From positions 62,001 through 126,000 of the forward strand of contig NZ_JADKRV010000007.1 of assembly GCF_015351025.1 (NCBI RefSeq): DNA of 64,000 nt, written 5' to 3'. Shown piece after piece: positions 42,655 through 50,877 of the stretch. Under the pieces are notes generated by a model. That model had not been told where the DNA came from. It saw nothing but the letters and a program-made list of their open reading frames with translations, and ran no database searches. The DNA is from Curtobacterium sp. VKM Ac-1376 (GTDB lineage: Bacteria; Actinomycetota; Actinomycetes; Actinomycetales; Microbacteriaceae). The translations under genes were made by a program, and so were the position numbers. Within the stretch, counting starts at the first letter, position 1. Every line of letters starts with the position of its first letter.

Positions 42655-42727
42655 GGGCGATTGGCGCAGTTGGTAGCGCGCTTCGTTCACACCGAAGAGG
42701 TCATCAGTTCGAGTCTGGTATCGCCCA
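42655..42727 (+). tRNA. tRNA-Val (anticodon CAC)
   Basis: 73 nt with discriminator. Acceptor GGGCGAT / ATCGCCC, anticodon arm CTTCG-TTCACAC-CGAAG, T arm ATCAG-TTCGAGT-CTGGT. It stands immediately upstream of the jet operon on the same strand. Confidence 0.96.
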
Positions 42728-42748
42728 CGAGCAACACGACCACCACCG

Positions 42749-42780
42749 CAAGAGCCCGGCGCAGCAGCGTCGGGCTCTTG
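42749..42780 (+). terminator. Terminator of tRNA-Val(CAC)
   Basis: AAGAGCCCG / CGGGCTCTTG stem with a 12-nt loop, 22 bp after the tRNA. It should insulate the jet operon, which begins 60 bp further on. Confidence 0.7.
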
Positions 42781-42840
42781 TCATCTCATCAGGCCGCAGC
42801 ACGCGGGCCAGACCACCAGCACGATCGGACGAAGGGGCGC

Positions 42841-44391
42841 ATGACCGACGTCGACCTCGAGTTCGCCCGGGTCCGAGCGGTCCTCGACCGTCCGACCCTG
42901 CGGCTCATGTCCCGGCCGACCAGCGCCACGGTCCTCGCCGTGTTCCGCACGGTGTTCGACCGCGACGTGCAGTACGTCCCCGCCGACCGCATGCACCTGC
43001 AGGTCGAGGAGCACGTCGCACGCCTGCAGGCGGCGGGTGCCCGCGTGCCCGCGAGTGACCAGGCAGTGCCGACGGCCAACGAGCAGGCCGACGGCGAGCA
43101 GGAAGCGCGCCCGAACGGCCGCGCGCTGTGCCGCGAGTGGGTCGGCGCCCAGTGGCTCGTCCGCTCGAACTCCCCCGACGGCGACGAGCAGTACTCCCTG
43201 ACGAGCCACGCGCTCGAGGCGCTCTCCCTCGTCGACGCCCTGTCGGCCGACCGTGCCCTGATCAGCGAGAGCCGTCTGGCGATGATCGTCGACGCCGTGC
43301 ACCGGTGGGCTGCCCGCGCCGAGCCCGATCCCGACGTGCAGATCCGCCGGATCGACGCCCAGATCGCCGAACTCCAGGCCGAACGGGACCGCCTGGAGCA
43401 CGGCGACGACGTCGTGGCCGTCGACGACGACCGGATGCGAGACGGCTACACGAACATCTCCGACCTGATCCGGCAGCTGCCGAGCGACTTCAAGCGCGTT
43501 GAAGAGGCGGTCGCGACGATGCACCGCTCGATCGTCGAGGACTTCCGGCAAGAGGTCCGCCCGATCGGCGAGATCCTCGACGACTACCTGACGCGCACGG
43601 ACAACCTGATGGAAGCGACGCCCGAGGGCCGTGCCTTCGAGGGCGCCTTCGAGCTCCTCCGCGACGACGCCCTGCTCCTGCGGCTCCGCGACGACATCGC
43701 GACGATCCTGGCGCACCCGTTCGCGCAGGGTCTCGGAGCCGGCGAGCGTCGAGCCTTCCGCAACACCGTGACGATCCTGCGCCAGGGCATCGAGGACGTC
43801 CTCGCCCAGCGCCGTCAGCTGACCGCCACCCTCCGCGACCAGATCGTCGCCCACGACGTGGTCCGCGACCGCGAGCTCGACGCCGTGCTCCGGTCGATCA
43901 ACCGCGGTCTCGCCACCCTGATGGACCAGGGCAGTGCGCGCGACCGCATCCCGCTGCCGCTCCTACCGGCGGCCGCCGAGGTCGGCACGCTCCGTGAGCG
44001 CTTCTACGACCCGGACGCCGAGTCCGTGCCGCCGCCCATCGAGGAGCCCGACGACGACGTCTTCGAGGACCTCGACGTGGAGATGCTCCGCAAGCACGGC
44101 GGGCCGCTGCTGACCGAGCTGCGCGCGGCACTCCGCTTCGCCGAGGCCGACTCCAGCGTCGACGCGTTCCACGGGCTGCCGCCCGAGCAACGTCGGCCGG
44201 TCGAGCTCTTCGGTCTCGCGCACCTGCTGACGGGGCGCGAGGACTTCGAGTCCGCCGCCCAGGTCGCCGAGCACCGCACGGTCCGGCCCGACGGCACCCC
44301 CATCACCTTCCACATGCCCACCGCTGCGCTCGACGACGAGCGCCGGCCGGTCGGCGTCCCCCACGACGAGAACGCACAGGAGGCACGGTGA
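42841..44391 (+). CDS. jetA: Wadjet/Mks kleisin-like subunit JetA (DUF3375)
   Basis: 516 residues. FARVRAVLDRPTLRLMSRPT at the start, DEQYSLTSHALEALSLVDAL, and IRRIDAQIAELQAERDRLEH are characteristic of DUF3375 (JetA/MksF). The protein is largely helical; it bridges the SMC-like JetC heads. In Wadjet defence JetABC loads on and extrudes circular DNA, and JetD cuts it. ATG 42841 is used; the frame upstream runs through a tRNA and cannot be coding. The stop overlaps jetB (GTGA). It lies right behind a tRNA cluster. Confidence 0.88.
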   Translation: MTDVDLEFARVRAVLDRPTLRLMSRPTSATVLAVFRTVFDRDVQYVPADRMHLQVEEHVARLQAAGARVPASDQAVPTANEQADGEQEARPNGRALCREWVGAQWLVRSNSPDGDEQYSLTSHALEALSLVDALSADRALISESRLAMIVDAVHRWAARAEPDPDVQIRRIDAQIAELQAERDRLEHGDDVVAVDDDRMRDGYTNISDLIRQLPSDFKRVEEAVATMHRSIVEDFRQEVRPIGEILDDYLTRTDNLMEATPEGRAFEGAFELLRDDALLLRLRDDIATILAHPFAQGLGAGERRAFRNTVTILRQGIEDVLAQRRQLTATLRDQIVAHDVVRDRELDAVLRSINRGLATLMDQGSARDRIPLPLLPAAAEVGTLRERFYDPDAESVPPPIEEPDDDVFEDLDVEMLRKHGGPLLTELRAALRFAEADSSVDAFHGLPPEQRRPVELFGLAHLLTGREDFESAAQVAEHRTVRPDGTPITFHMPTAALDDERRPVGVPHDENAQEAR

Positions 44392-45176
44392 GCGACACGA
44401 CGCCGGCACCGGTCGACGACACGGTCCCCTACGACGACCCCGCATCCGTGATGCCGGACGACGAGCGTGACGAGTCCAGCTTCGCCCTCTTCGAGGGCGA
44501 CGAGGGGCGGCTCGACGAGCACCAACGACGGGCACTGGTGGCACTGCTGCGGCACTCCTACGTCAGCTCCCGCACGCACCCAGACGAGTGGCGTGCCGTG
44601 CTCGACGCCGAGTACCAGCTGCGCTCCCGCCTGAACGACCTGTTCCTCGAACTGCACGTCGACCGTGACCGCGAGGTCGCCTGGAAGCGCCAGGCCCGCT
44701 CGGAGAGCCAGCGCCGCACGTTCCCGACCCTGCTCCGCGACCTGCCGTACACCCGCGAGGAGACGATCGTCCTCGTCTACCTTCGGATGCGCCTGCGCGC
44801 CGACGCCCGACCGGGCCCGGACCAGGTGGTCGTCGACCGCTCCGAGATCCTCGGGCACGTGGCGGGCTTCCGTCCGGCGACCGCGACCGACCGCACCCGC
44901 GACGAGGGCCGGGTGGCGAAGGCCATCGAGCGTCTCGTGACGGCGCGCATCCTGATCCGCACCTCGGGTCCGGACCGCTTCCGGGTGGCGAGCGTGGTCG
45001 AGGTGCTGCTCCCCCTGGAGCGCCTGCTCGAACTGGACGCCTGGTTGCGGACGACCACCGCGCAGGCCGACCAGGCCGACCCGGGCGGCGAGCCGACCGA
45101 CGGGGACGACCCGGGCCTCCCGGCAGACGGCGAAGCCGAGACCGACACCGACGACGAAGGCGAGATGGAAGCGTGA
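44388..45176 (+). CDS. jetB: Wadjet/Mks subunit JetB (DUF4194)
   Basis: 262 residues. The winged-helix DUF4194 core covers about 40-225: RALVALLRHSYVSSRTHPDE, YQLRSRLNDLFLELHVDRDR, YTREETIVLVYLRMRL, RVAKAIERLVTARILIRT. Acidic disordered ends flank it. JetB/MksE binds the kleisin JetA and DNA. GTG 44388 overlaps jetA, and the stop overlaps jetC (GTGA), so all three are translated together. Confidence 0.88.
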   Translation: MSDTTPAPVDDTVPYDDPASVMPDDERDESSFALFEGDEGRLDEHQRRALVALLRHSYVSSRTHPDEWRAVLDAEYQLRSRLNDLFLELHVDRDREVAWKRQARSESQRRTFPTLLRDLPYTREETIVLVYLRMRLRADARPGPDQVVVDRSEILGHVAGFRPATATDRTRDEGRVAKAIERLVTARILIRTSGPDRFRVASVVEVLLPLERLLELDAWLRTTTAQADQADPGGEPTDGDDPGLPADGEAETDTDDEGEMEA

Positions 45177-48100
45177 CCGACACGTTCGAGATCCCGGCGC
45201 TCTTCGACACCGTCGCGCAGTGGCGCGCCGAGTCGATGCAGGTCGTCAACTGGGGCGGGTTCCACGGCCACCGGCAGGTCGAGCTCTCCGGCACGGCGAC
45301 GCTCATCTCCGGCGCTTCCGGCACCGGCAAGTCCACGCTGATGGACGCCTACCTGGCCGTGATGATGCCGTCCGATGTGCCGTTCAACGGCGCCTCGAAC
45401 GACGCCACCACGGGCCGCGCCCGCAGCGCCGACCAGCGCAACCTGCTCACGTACCTGCGCGGCAAGGTCGACACCCGGCGGGACCCGGAGACCGGCAGCC
45501 TGCGCGACGTGAACCTGCGCGGCGACGACCAGACCACCTGGGGCGCTGCGGCGGTCACGTTCCGGAACGACGACGAGCGGCGCTTCACGGTGCTCCGTGC
45601 GTACATCGTGCCGAAGCGTGCCCGCGGTGTCGGCGACATCCAGATGACCATGGCGACCGTCGACGACACGTTCGACCTCCGCCGGCTCGAGGAGTTCGTG
45701 CCGGCGCGGTTCCACCACCTCGAGTTGACCGGGCGCGTGCCCGGGCTCGTCATCCGCGACACGTACCAGGAGCTCGCCTACACGCTGCAGACCCGCCTCG
45801 GCATCGGCGACTCCGGCGGCGGCAACCGGGCGATGCGCCTGCTCGCCCGGATCCAGGCGGGGCAGCACCTGCCGACCGTCGACGCGCTGTACAAGTCGCT
45901 CGTGCTCGAGACCCCGGGCACGTACGAGGCCGCCGACCGCGCCCTCGCGCACTTCTCGGCCCTCGACGAGGCGTACGAGGCGATGGACACCGAGGAGCGC
46001 AAGGTCCGCATCCTCTCCCCCATCACGGACCTGCACGCCGAGATCTCGCGCGCCACCGAAGCCGCAGCGGCGCTGGACGGCATCGCCACCGGCGCCGAGG
46101 TCTCGCCGTTCGCGCACTGGACCGCGTCCCGCAAGCGCGAGCTGCTCGACGCCGAGGTCGACCGGAACGGGCGTGAGCGCACGGCGTCCCGAGCCGAGGT
46201 CGCCGCGGCCGAGGCCCGGCACGCCGCCGTCGAGATCGAGCTGCGTGACGCCGAAGCACGGCTCCGCGACCAGGGCGGCAACGCGTTGGCGCAGCTCGAG
46301 GACCGCATCGAGCGACTGACGCGCGAGCGCGACGGGGTGGTCCGCACCCGCACGACGTTCGACGAGCGGACCGCGGTGCTCGGCACGGCCGTCGCCACGG
46401 AAACCGACTTCACCGCTGCCCAGCGCACCTCGCACGACTTCCTCGGCTCGTACGCCGCACAGCGCACCGCGCTCGACGAGCGACGTGACGCCCTGACCCG
46501 CGAGGAGTACCCGCTCCTCGACCGCGAGCGGTCCCTACGGCAGGAGCGGCAGTCGCTCGAGCACCGGCAGGGTGCGATGCCGCTGCCGATGCACGAGGCC
46601 CGGCTCGCGATGGCCCGCGCCGCCGGCATCGACCCGTCCGAGCTGCCGTTCGTCGCCGAGCTGCTCGACGTCCGGCCCGGCGAGGAGCGCTGGCGAACGG
46701 CGATCGAGTCCGTGCTGGCCCCGGTCGCCCGCACGCTGCTCGTCGACCAGGACCGCCTGGCCGAGTTCAGCGAGGCGATCGACGCGCTCCGCCTGCCGGT
46801 CCGCGTGCAGTTCGAGGGTGTGCCGACCGGCCCGCACCTGGACCTCGACGGCGACCCCTCGATGGTCTCCGGCAAGCTCGCGATCAAGCCGTCGCCGTTC
46901 AGCACCTGGGTGCGCGAACGCATCGAGTCCGAGCGCACCGACGCCCGCTGCGTCACGTCGGCCTCGGAACTCGGAGGTGGCGGCCGTCGTGTCACGGAGT
47001 CCGGGCAGCTCCGGGACGGCCGCCGCGGTGCGCACGGTGACCGGCGTCAGGCGAACGTCATCGGCTTCACGAACGAGGCCCGTGTGGCCGCGGTCGAGCA
47101 GGAGCTCGCGGCCATCGCGCAGGACCTCGCCACGCTCGAGGCCCGCAGGACCGACGTCGCGCAGGACCTCACGGCGCTCGACGTCCTGCGGGCCGCACAC
47201 CAGCACGTGGTCGACGTCACCTGGGCGGCGATCGACGTCGAGGGCGTCGAGGCCTCCCTCGCCCGGCTCGACGAGGAGCGCCACGCCCTGCTCGCCGCCG
47301 ACGACGGACTCCGGACGCTCCGCGGCTCGGTCGCCCGGCTGCGCAAGTCCCTGGACGAAGCCGCAGACCGCCGCTCGGCCGCCCGACTCTCCGTCCAGCG
47401 GCTCGAGGAGCGACACGCGGTGCTCGTCGACGGCCAGGACGCCGCCGCCGAGATCCTCGAGCGCTTCGAGGCGTCGCCAGAGGCCCTGCCGGACGACCGG
47501 CAGTCCCGGCTGCTCGAGGAGACCTTCGAGGAGATCGGCGCTCCCGAGGGTGTGGACGGCTTCGACGACGCCAGCCGGAGGCTGAAGCGGCGGCTCGAGG
47601 AACGGCTCACCCAGGCGCTCGACGGTGCCGCGGCCGCCTCGACCTCACTGACCCTGACGTTCCAGCGGTACCAGGACGCCTGGCCCGACCCGAACCTCGG
47701 CACCGGGGTCGCGTCCTACCCGGACTACCACGCCATCCTCGACCAGATCGTCGCCACCGGCCTGCACGCCCGCCGCACCGAGTGGCGCCGACGGCTGTCG
47801 CAGTGGAGCGGCGAGGACCTCGTCCCGCTCGCCGGTGCCTTCGACCGCGCCGTCGTGGAGATCGAGGAGCGGCTCGAGCCGGTCAACGAGATCCTGCGTG
47901 AGCTGCCCTTCGGCGCGAACCGGGACCGTCTGAAGATCCAGATCCGCCGCGTCACCCGCGAGGACGTCACCGCGTTCCGCCGTGAGCTCCGCGCGCTGTC
48001 CGCGTCCGTCGACACCGAGCTCACCGACGACGTGCTCGAGACCCGGTTCCGCCGGCTCCGGCGCTTCATGGCGGTCATCCGCCCCGACCCGGACGCCGCA

Positions 48101-48541
48101 CGCGGTCGCACGACCCAGCGCGACGCCGTGCTCGACGTCCGTCGGCACATGGAGATCACCGCGGTCCGGTACGACACGTCCGGCAACGACCTCGGCGTGT
48201 ACTCGTCGCTCGGCGACAAGTCCGGCGGCGAGACGCAGGAGCTCGTCGCGTTCATCGTCGGTGCCGCGCTCCGGTACCAGCTCGGCGACGAGACGCGTCC
48301 GCGGCCTCGGTTCGCGCCGGTGTTCCTCGACGAGGCGTTCATCAAGGCGGACTCGGAGTTCGCCGGCCGTGCCGTCACTGCGTGGCTCCGGCTCGGGTTC
48401 CAGCTCGTCGTGAGCGCGCCGCTCGACAAGGTGACCGCGCTCGAACCGTCGATGGAGCGGCTGCTCTCGATGCGCAAGCACCCCGAGACGGGCCACTCGT
48501 CGATCACCGAGATCGCGCGGGTGGAGCCGGCCGCCGTCTGA
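45173..48541 (+). CDS. jetC: Wadjet/Mks SMC-like ATPase JetC (MukB/SbcC-type)
   Basis: 1122 residues. Walker A GASGTGKST at 47-55; long coiled-coil arms (about 300-460 and 620-780) flanking a hinge region (~460-610, VAELLDVRPGEERWRTAIES, GGGRRVTESGQLRDG). The C-terminal head has the ABC signature SGGE at 1017-1020 (SLGDKSGGETQELVAF) and Walker B VFLDEAF with Asp1053-Glu1054. All catalytic elements look intact. ATP-driven loop extrusion of plasmid DNA is the known role of JetABC. The usual fourth gene jetD does not follow; a family A palindrome occupies the space after the stop. Confidence 0.9.
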   Translation: MTDTFEIPALFDTVAQWRAESMQVVNWGGFHGHRQVELSGTATLISGASGTGKSTLMDAYLAVMMPSDVPFNGASNDATTGRARSADQRNLLTYLRGKVDTRRDPETGSLRDVNLRGDDQTTWGAAAVTFRNDDERRFTVLRAYIVPKRARGVGDIQMTMATVDDTFDLRRLEEFVPARFHHLELTGRVPGLVIRDTYQELAYTLQTRLGIGDSGGGNRAMRLLARIQAGQHLPTVDALYKSLVLETPGTYEAADRALAHFSALDEAYEAMDTEERKVRILSPITDLHAEISRATEAAAALDGIATGAEVSPFAHWTASRKRELLDAEVDRNGRERTASRAEVAAAEARHAAVEIELRDAEARLRDQGGNALAQLEDRIERLTRERDGVVRTRTTFDERTAVLGTAVATETDFTAAQRTSHDFLGSYAAQRTALDERRDALTREEYPLLDRERSLRQERQSLEHRQGAMPLPMHEARLAMARAAGIDPSELPFVAELLDVRPGEERWRTAIESVLAPVARTLLVDQDRLAEFSEAIDALRLPVRVQFEGVPTGPHLDLDGDPSMVSGKLAIKPSPFSTWVRERIESERTDARCVTSASELGGGGRRVTESGQLRDGRRGAHGDRRQANVIGFTNEARVAAVEQELAAIAQDLATLEARRTDVAQDLTALDVLRAAHQHVVDVTWAAIDVEGVEASLARLDEERHALLAADDGLRTLRGSVARLRKSLDEAADRRSAARLSVQRLEERHAVLVDGQDAAAEILERFEASPEALPDDRQSRLLEETFEEIGAPEGVDGFDDASRRLKRRLEERLTQALDGAAAASTSLTLTFQRYQDAWPDPNLGTGVASYPDYHAILDQIVATGLHARRTEWRRRLSQWSGEDLVPLAGAFDRAVVEIEERLEPVNEILRELPFGANRDRLKIQIRRVTREDVTAFRRELRALSASVDTELTDDVLETRFRRLRRFMAVIRPDPDAARGRTTQRDAVLDVRRHMEITAVRYDTSGNDLGVYSSLGDKSGGETQELVAFIVGAALRYQLGDETRPRPRFAPVFLDEAFIKADSEFAGRAVTAWLRLGFQLVVSAPLDKVTALEPSMERLLSMRKHPETGHSSITEIARVEPAAV

Positions 48542-48554
48542 CGCGGGCCTTGGT

Positions 48555-48642
48555 GAGTGGTCGCAACACCCCGCTAACGTTCGCCGAGGGGTCACGTACT
48601 GTCGGATGGCGGCGGCGCAGCCGACAGTTCGTGACCACTCGA
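48555..48642. repeat. Intergenic palindromic repeat, family A, copy 3
   Basis: GAGTGGTCGCAACA ... ACTGTCGG at the left and CCGACAGT ... TTCGTGACCACTCG at the right. A further outer match (AACACCCCGC near 48565 and GCGGGGTGT near 48654) extends the palindrome. It lies directly downstream of jetC. Confidence 0.7.
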
Positions 48643-48745
48643 AGCGCTGTCGGCGGGGTGTCCTGACCACCCGGTGGCCGGGCCGTCAGCGTGTCGACAG
48701 GTGCCGCACAGACGTTCCATGACCACGCGCCGCTACGGTGATGGC

Positions 48746-49048
48746 GTGTTCGGACGCCGCCGCTCCCCCAGTCCCCGCCCCGACGACGCTCCCGGTCTCG
48801 GCATCGGCGCCCTCGTGCAGGTCATCGACACCGCGCAGGGCGGAGAGCGCTGGGCGGACGAACCGATCGGGGTGATCGTGGCTCCGGGCGGCAACCAGCT
48901 CGTGGGGTACCCCGGTGTCGGCGAGCCGCTGTCGTGGACCGTGGCGTTCGAGGAGCCCGTGTACACGAAGGACGGCCGCGGCCCCTTCGAGCGCGCGACC
49001 GTCCTGAGTCGTCAGCTGGTGCCGGTCACGACCGACAGCGGCGAGTAG
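48746..49048 (+). CDS. Hypothetical protein, about 100 residues
   Basis: Begins MFGRRRSPSPRPDDA, then a compact beta-rich part: GIGALVQVIDTAQGGERWAD, IGVIVAPGGNQLVG and WTVAFEEPVYTKDGRGPFER. No membrane segment. GTG 48746 is preferred because TACGGT at 48734-48739 fits the -10 box of a leaderless transcript; ATG 48719 would add nine residues. Family not recognised. Confidence 0.6.
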   Translation: MFGRRRSPSPRPDDAPGLGIGALVQVIDTAQGGERWADEPIGVIVAPGGNQLVGYPGVGEPLSWTVAFEEPVYTKDGRGPFERATVLSRQLVPVTTDSGE

Positions 49049-49062
49049 TCCGGGTCAGGGAC

Positions 49063-49170
49063 TCAGTACTCCTCGGAGCCGCTCTTCATCATGGCCGCGA
49101 CCGCCATGCAGCAGCCCACACCACCGAGGACGCCGATGCCGATGATGATGCCTGCGATGAGTTCGAGCAT
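49063..49170 (-). CDS. 35-residue membrane microprotein
   Basis: A short open frame: MLELIAGIIIGIGVLGGVG, then CCMAVAAMMKSGSEEY. One membrane helix with a Cys pair and a charged C-terminal end. ATG 49170 is preceded by AAGGAG with 7-nt spacing, a strong ribosome binding site, which is the main reason to call it. It lies 41 bp downstream of the POT transporter stop on the same strand and may be co-transcribed. Function unknown. Confidence 0.6.
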   Translation of the reverse strand: MLELIAGIIIGIGVLGGVGCCMAVAAMMKSGSEEY

Positions 49171-49211
49171 GGGGTGACTCCTTGGTTGCGTCGGCCGTGG
49201 CTTCCGTCAGG

Positions 49212-50687
49212 TTAGCGGATGCCGCGCATCAGCCTCAGCACCGGCTTGGCGATGACGAGCAGGACCACGCCGACGGCCACGGCGACCAGCCCGAGGACAG
49301 TGAAGTAGGGCGCTTCGTTCGCCGGGTCGTAGTACCGGGACAACACACCGGTGACCGCGGTGCCGAGCGACACCGACAGGAAGAACAGCGCGACCATCTG
49401 CGTCTGGAACTTCGGCGGGGCGAGCTTCGTCGCGACGGACTGCCCGACCGGTGAGAGCAGCAGCTCGGCCAGGGTGAAGACGAGCAGGATGCCGACCAGC
49501 ACGAGCAGCGGCGTGCCGTTCTCGCCCGAGCCGACGAAGGGCAGGAACAGCAGGAAGGCGAGGCCCATGATGCCGGTGCCGAGGACGAACTTCGTCGGGG
49601 TGGACGGCTGACGGGGACCGAGCTTCGTCCACATCGCGGCGAACACGCCGGACAGCAGGATGATGAAGACCGGGTTGATCGACTGGACCCACGACACCGG
49701 CATCTCCCACCCGAACAGCGAGCGGTCGAGCCGTTCGTCGGAGTAGACGGTCACGACGGTGAACTGCTGCTGGTAGAGCGACCAGAAGACGGCGCTGCCG
49801 ATGAACAGTGGGATGAACGCGAACACCCGGGACCGCTCGTCGCGCGTCAGACCGCTCGACAGGATCACGACGAAGTAGGCGATGGTCGCGACGATGACGA
49901 TCGCGACGACGACGGTGGGCAGGTTGCCGACGTTCAGCAGGCCGGTCAGGACCGCGACGACGACCACCGCGAGCACGACGAGCACCGCGCCGCCGATGAG
50001 GGGCAGGCGCCGACGGTCGACGGGGTTCGTGACGTCGCGGACGGACTCCGGCAGCTTCCGGCGGCGGACGGCGTACTGCACCAGCCCGGCCGCCATGCCG
50101 ACGGCCGCGAGCCCGAAGCCGTAGTGGAAGCCGAGGGAGCTCTGCAGCAGGCCGGTCAGCAGCGGCCCGAAGAACGCGCCGAGGTTGACGCCGAGGTAGT
50201 ACAGCGAGAAGCCGGCGTCGCGACGCGGGTCCTCGCGGCTGTACAGGCCGCCGACGATGGTCGTGGCGGTGGCCTTCAGCCCGCCGGAGCCCAGCGCGAT
50301 GAGCACCAGGCCGACGCCGACACCCGCGACCCCGGGGATGAGCGCCAGGGCGATGTGCCCGAGCATCACGACGACCGCGCTGCCGAACAGCGTCCGGTCC
50401 GCGCCGATCAGTCGGTCGGCGATCCAAGCACCGATGATCGTGAACAGGTAGACAGCACCGCCGTACGCGCCCATGATGCCGCTGGCGATGCCCTTGTCGA
50501 TGCCCAGGCCGCCCTGCGACATCGTGTAGTACATGTAGATGAGGACGATGCCCTGCATCCCGTAGAACGAGAAGCGCTCCCAGAGCTCGACCGCGAACGG
50601 TGTGGAGAGCTCGAACGGTTGCCCGAAGAAGGTGCGTCCGGGACGGCCGTCGCGGTCCGCGGGGGTGGTACGTGACATGGCGGCCAT
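49212..50687 (-). CDS. POT-family proton-dependent peptide transporter
   Basis: 491 residues, about 14 membrane helices. The N-terminal E-x-x-E-R region (AVELWERFSFYGMQGIVLIY) carries the proton-coupling motif of POT transporters. GLYSREDPRRDAGFSLYYLG with VNLGAFFGP is the PTR2 family signature. It imports di- and tripeptides with protons. ATG 50687 is used; ATG 50678 is nearly as good. It diverges from the acyl-CoA oxidase gene (190 bp). Confidence 0.9.
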   Translation of the reverse strand: MAAMSRTTPADRDGRPGRTFFGQPFELSTPFAVELWERFSFYGMQGIVLIYMYYTMSQGGLGIDKGIASGIMGAYGGAVYLFTIIGAWIADRLIGADRTLFGSAVVVMLGHIALALIPGVAGVGVGLVLIALGSGGLKATATTIVGGLYSREDPRRDAGFSLYYLGVNLGAFFGPLLTGLLQSSLGFHYGFGLAAVGMAAGLVQYAVRRRKLPESVRDVTNPVDRRRLPLIGGAVLVVLAVVVVAVLTGLLNVGNLPTVVVAIVIVATIAYFVVILSSGLTRDERSRVFAFIPLFIGSAVFWSLYQQQFTVVTVYSDERLDRSLFGWEMPVSWVQSINPVFIILLSGVFAAMWTKLGPRQPSTPTKFVLGTGIMGLAFLLFLPFVGSGENGTPLLVLVGILLVFTLAELLLSPVGQSVATKLAPPKFQTQMVALFFLSVSLGTAVTGVLSRYYDPANEAPYFTVLGLVAVAVGVVLLVIAKPVLRLMRGIR

Positions 50688-50877
50688 GTCTGCCCCCGGC
50701 CGGGTGGGCGCGCCCAATCGTCGACGGTGCCTCACGTGTTTGGAGGGTTCCCACGACCCCGTCGGTGCGGGGGCGGCGCCCGGTTGTCCGGCGTGCACGG
50801 CGTTCACACCGCTGTCGGCAGCGGTGTCTAGCGTGGGTGGGGCAACACGGTCACCGCAGCTCAGGAGGACTCCGCCC

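Noticed and set aside
48543-48720. Remnant of jetD after jetC
   Set aside because: The segment is accounted for by the family A palindrome. Neither strand gives residues that resemble JetD.
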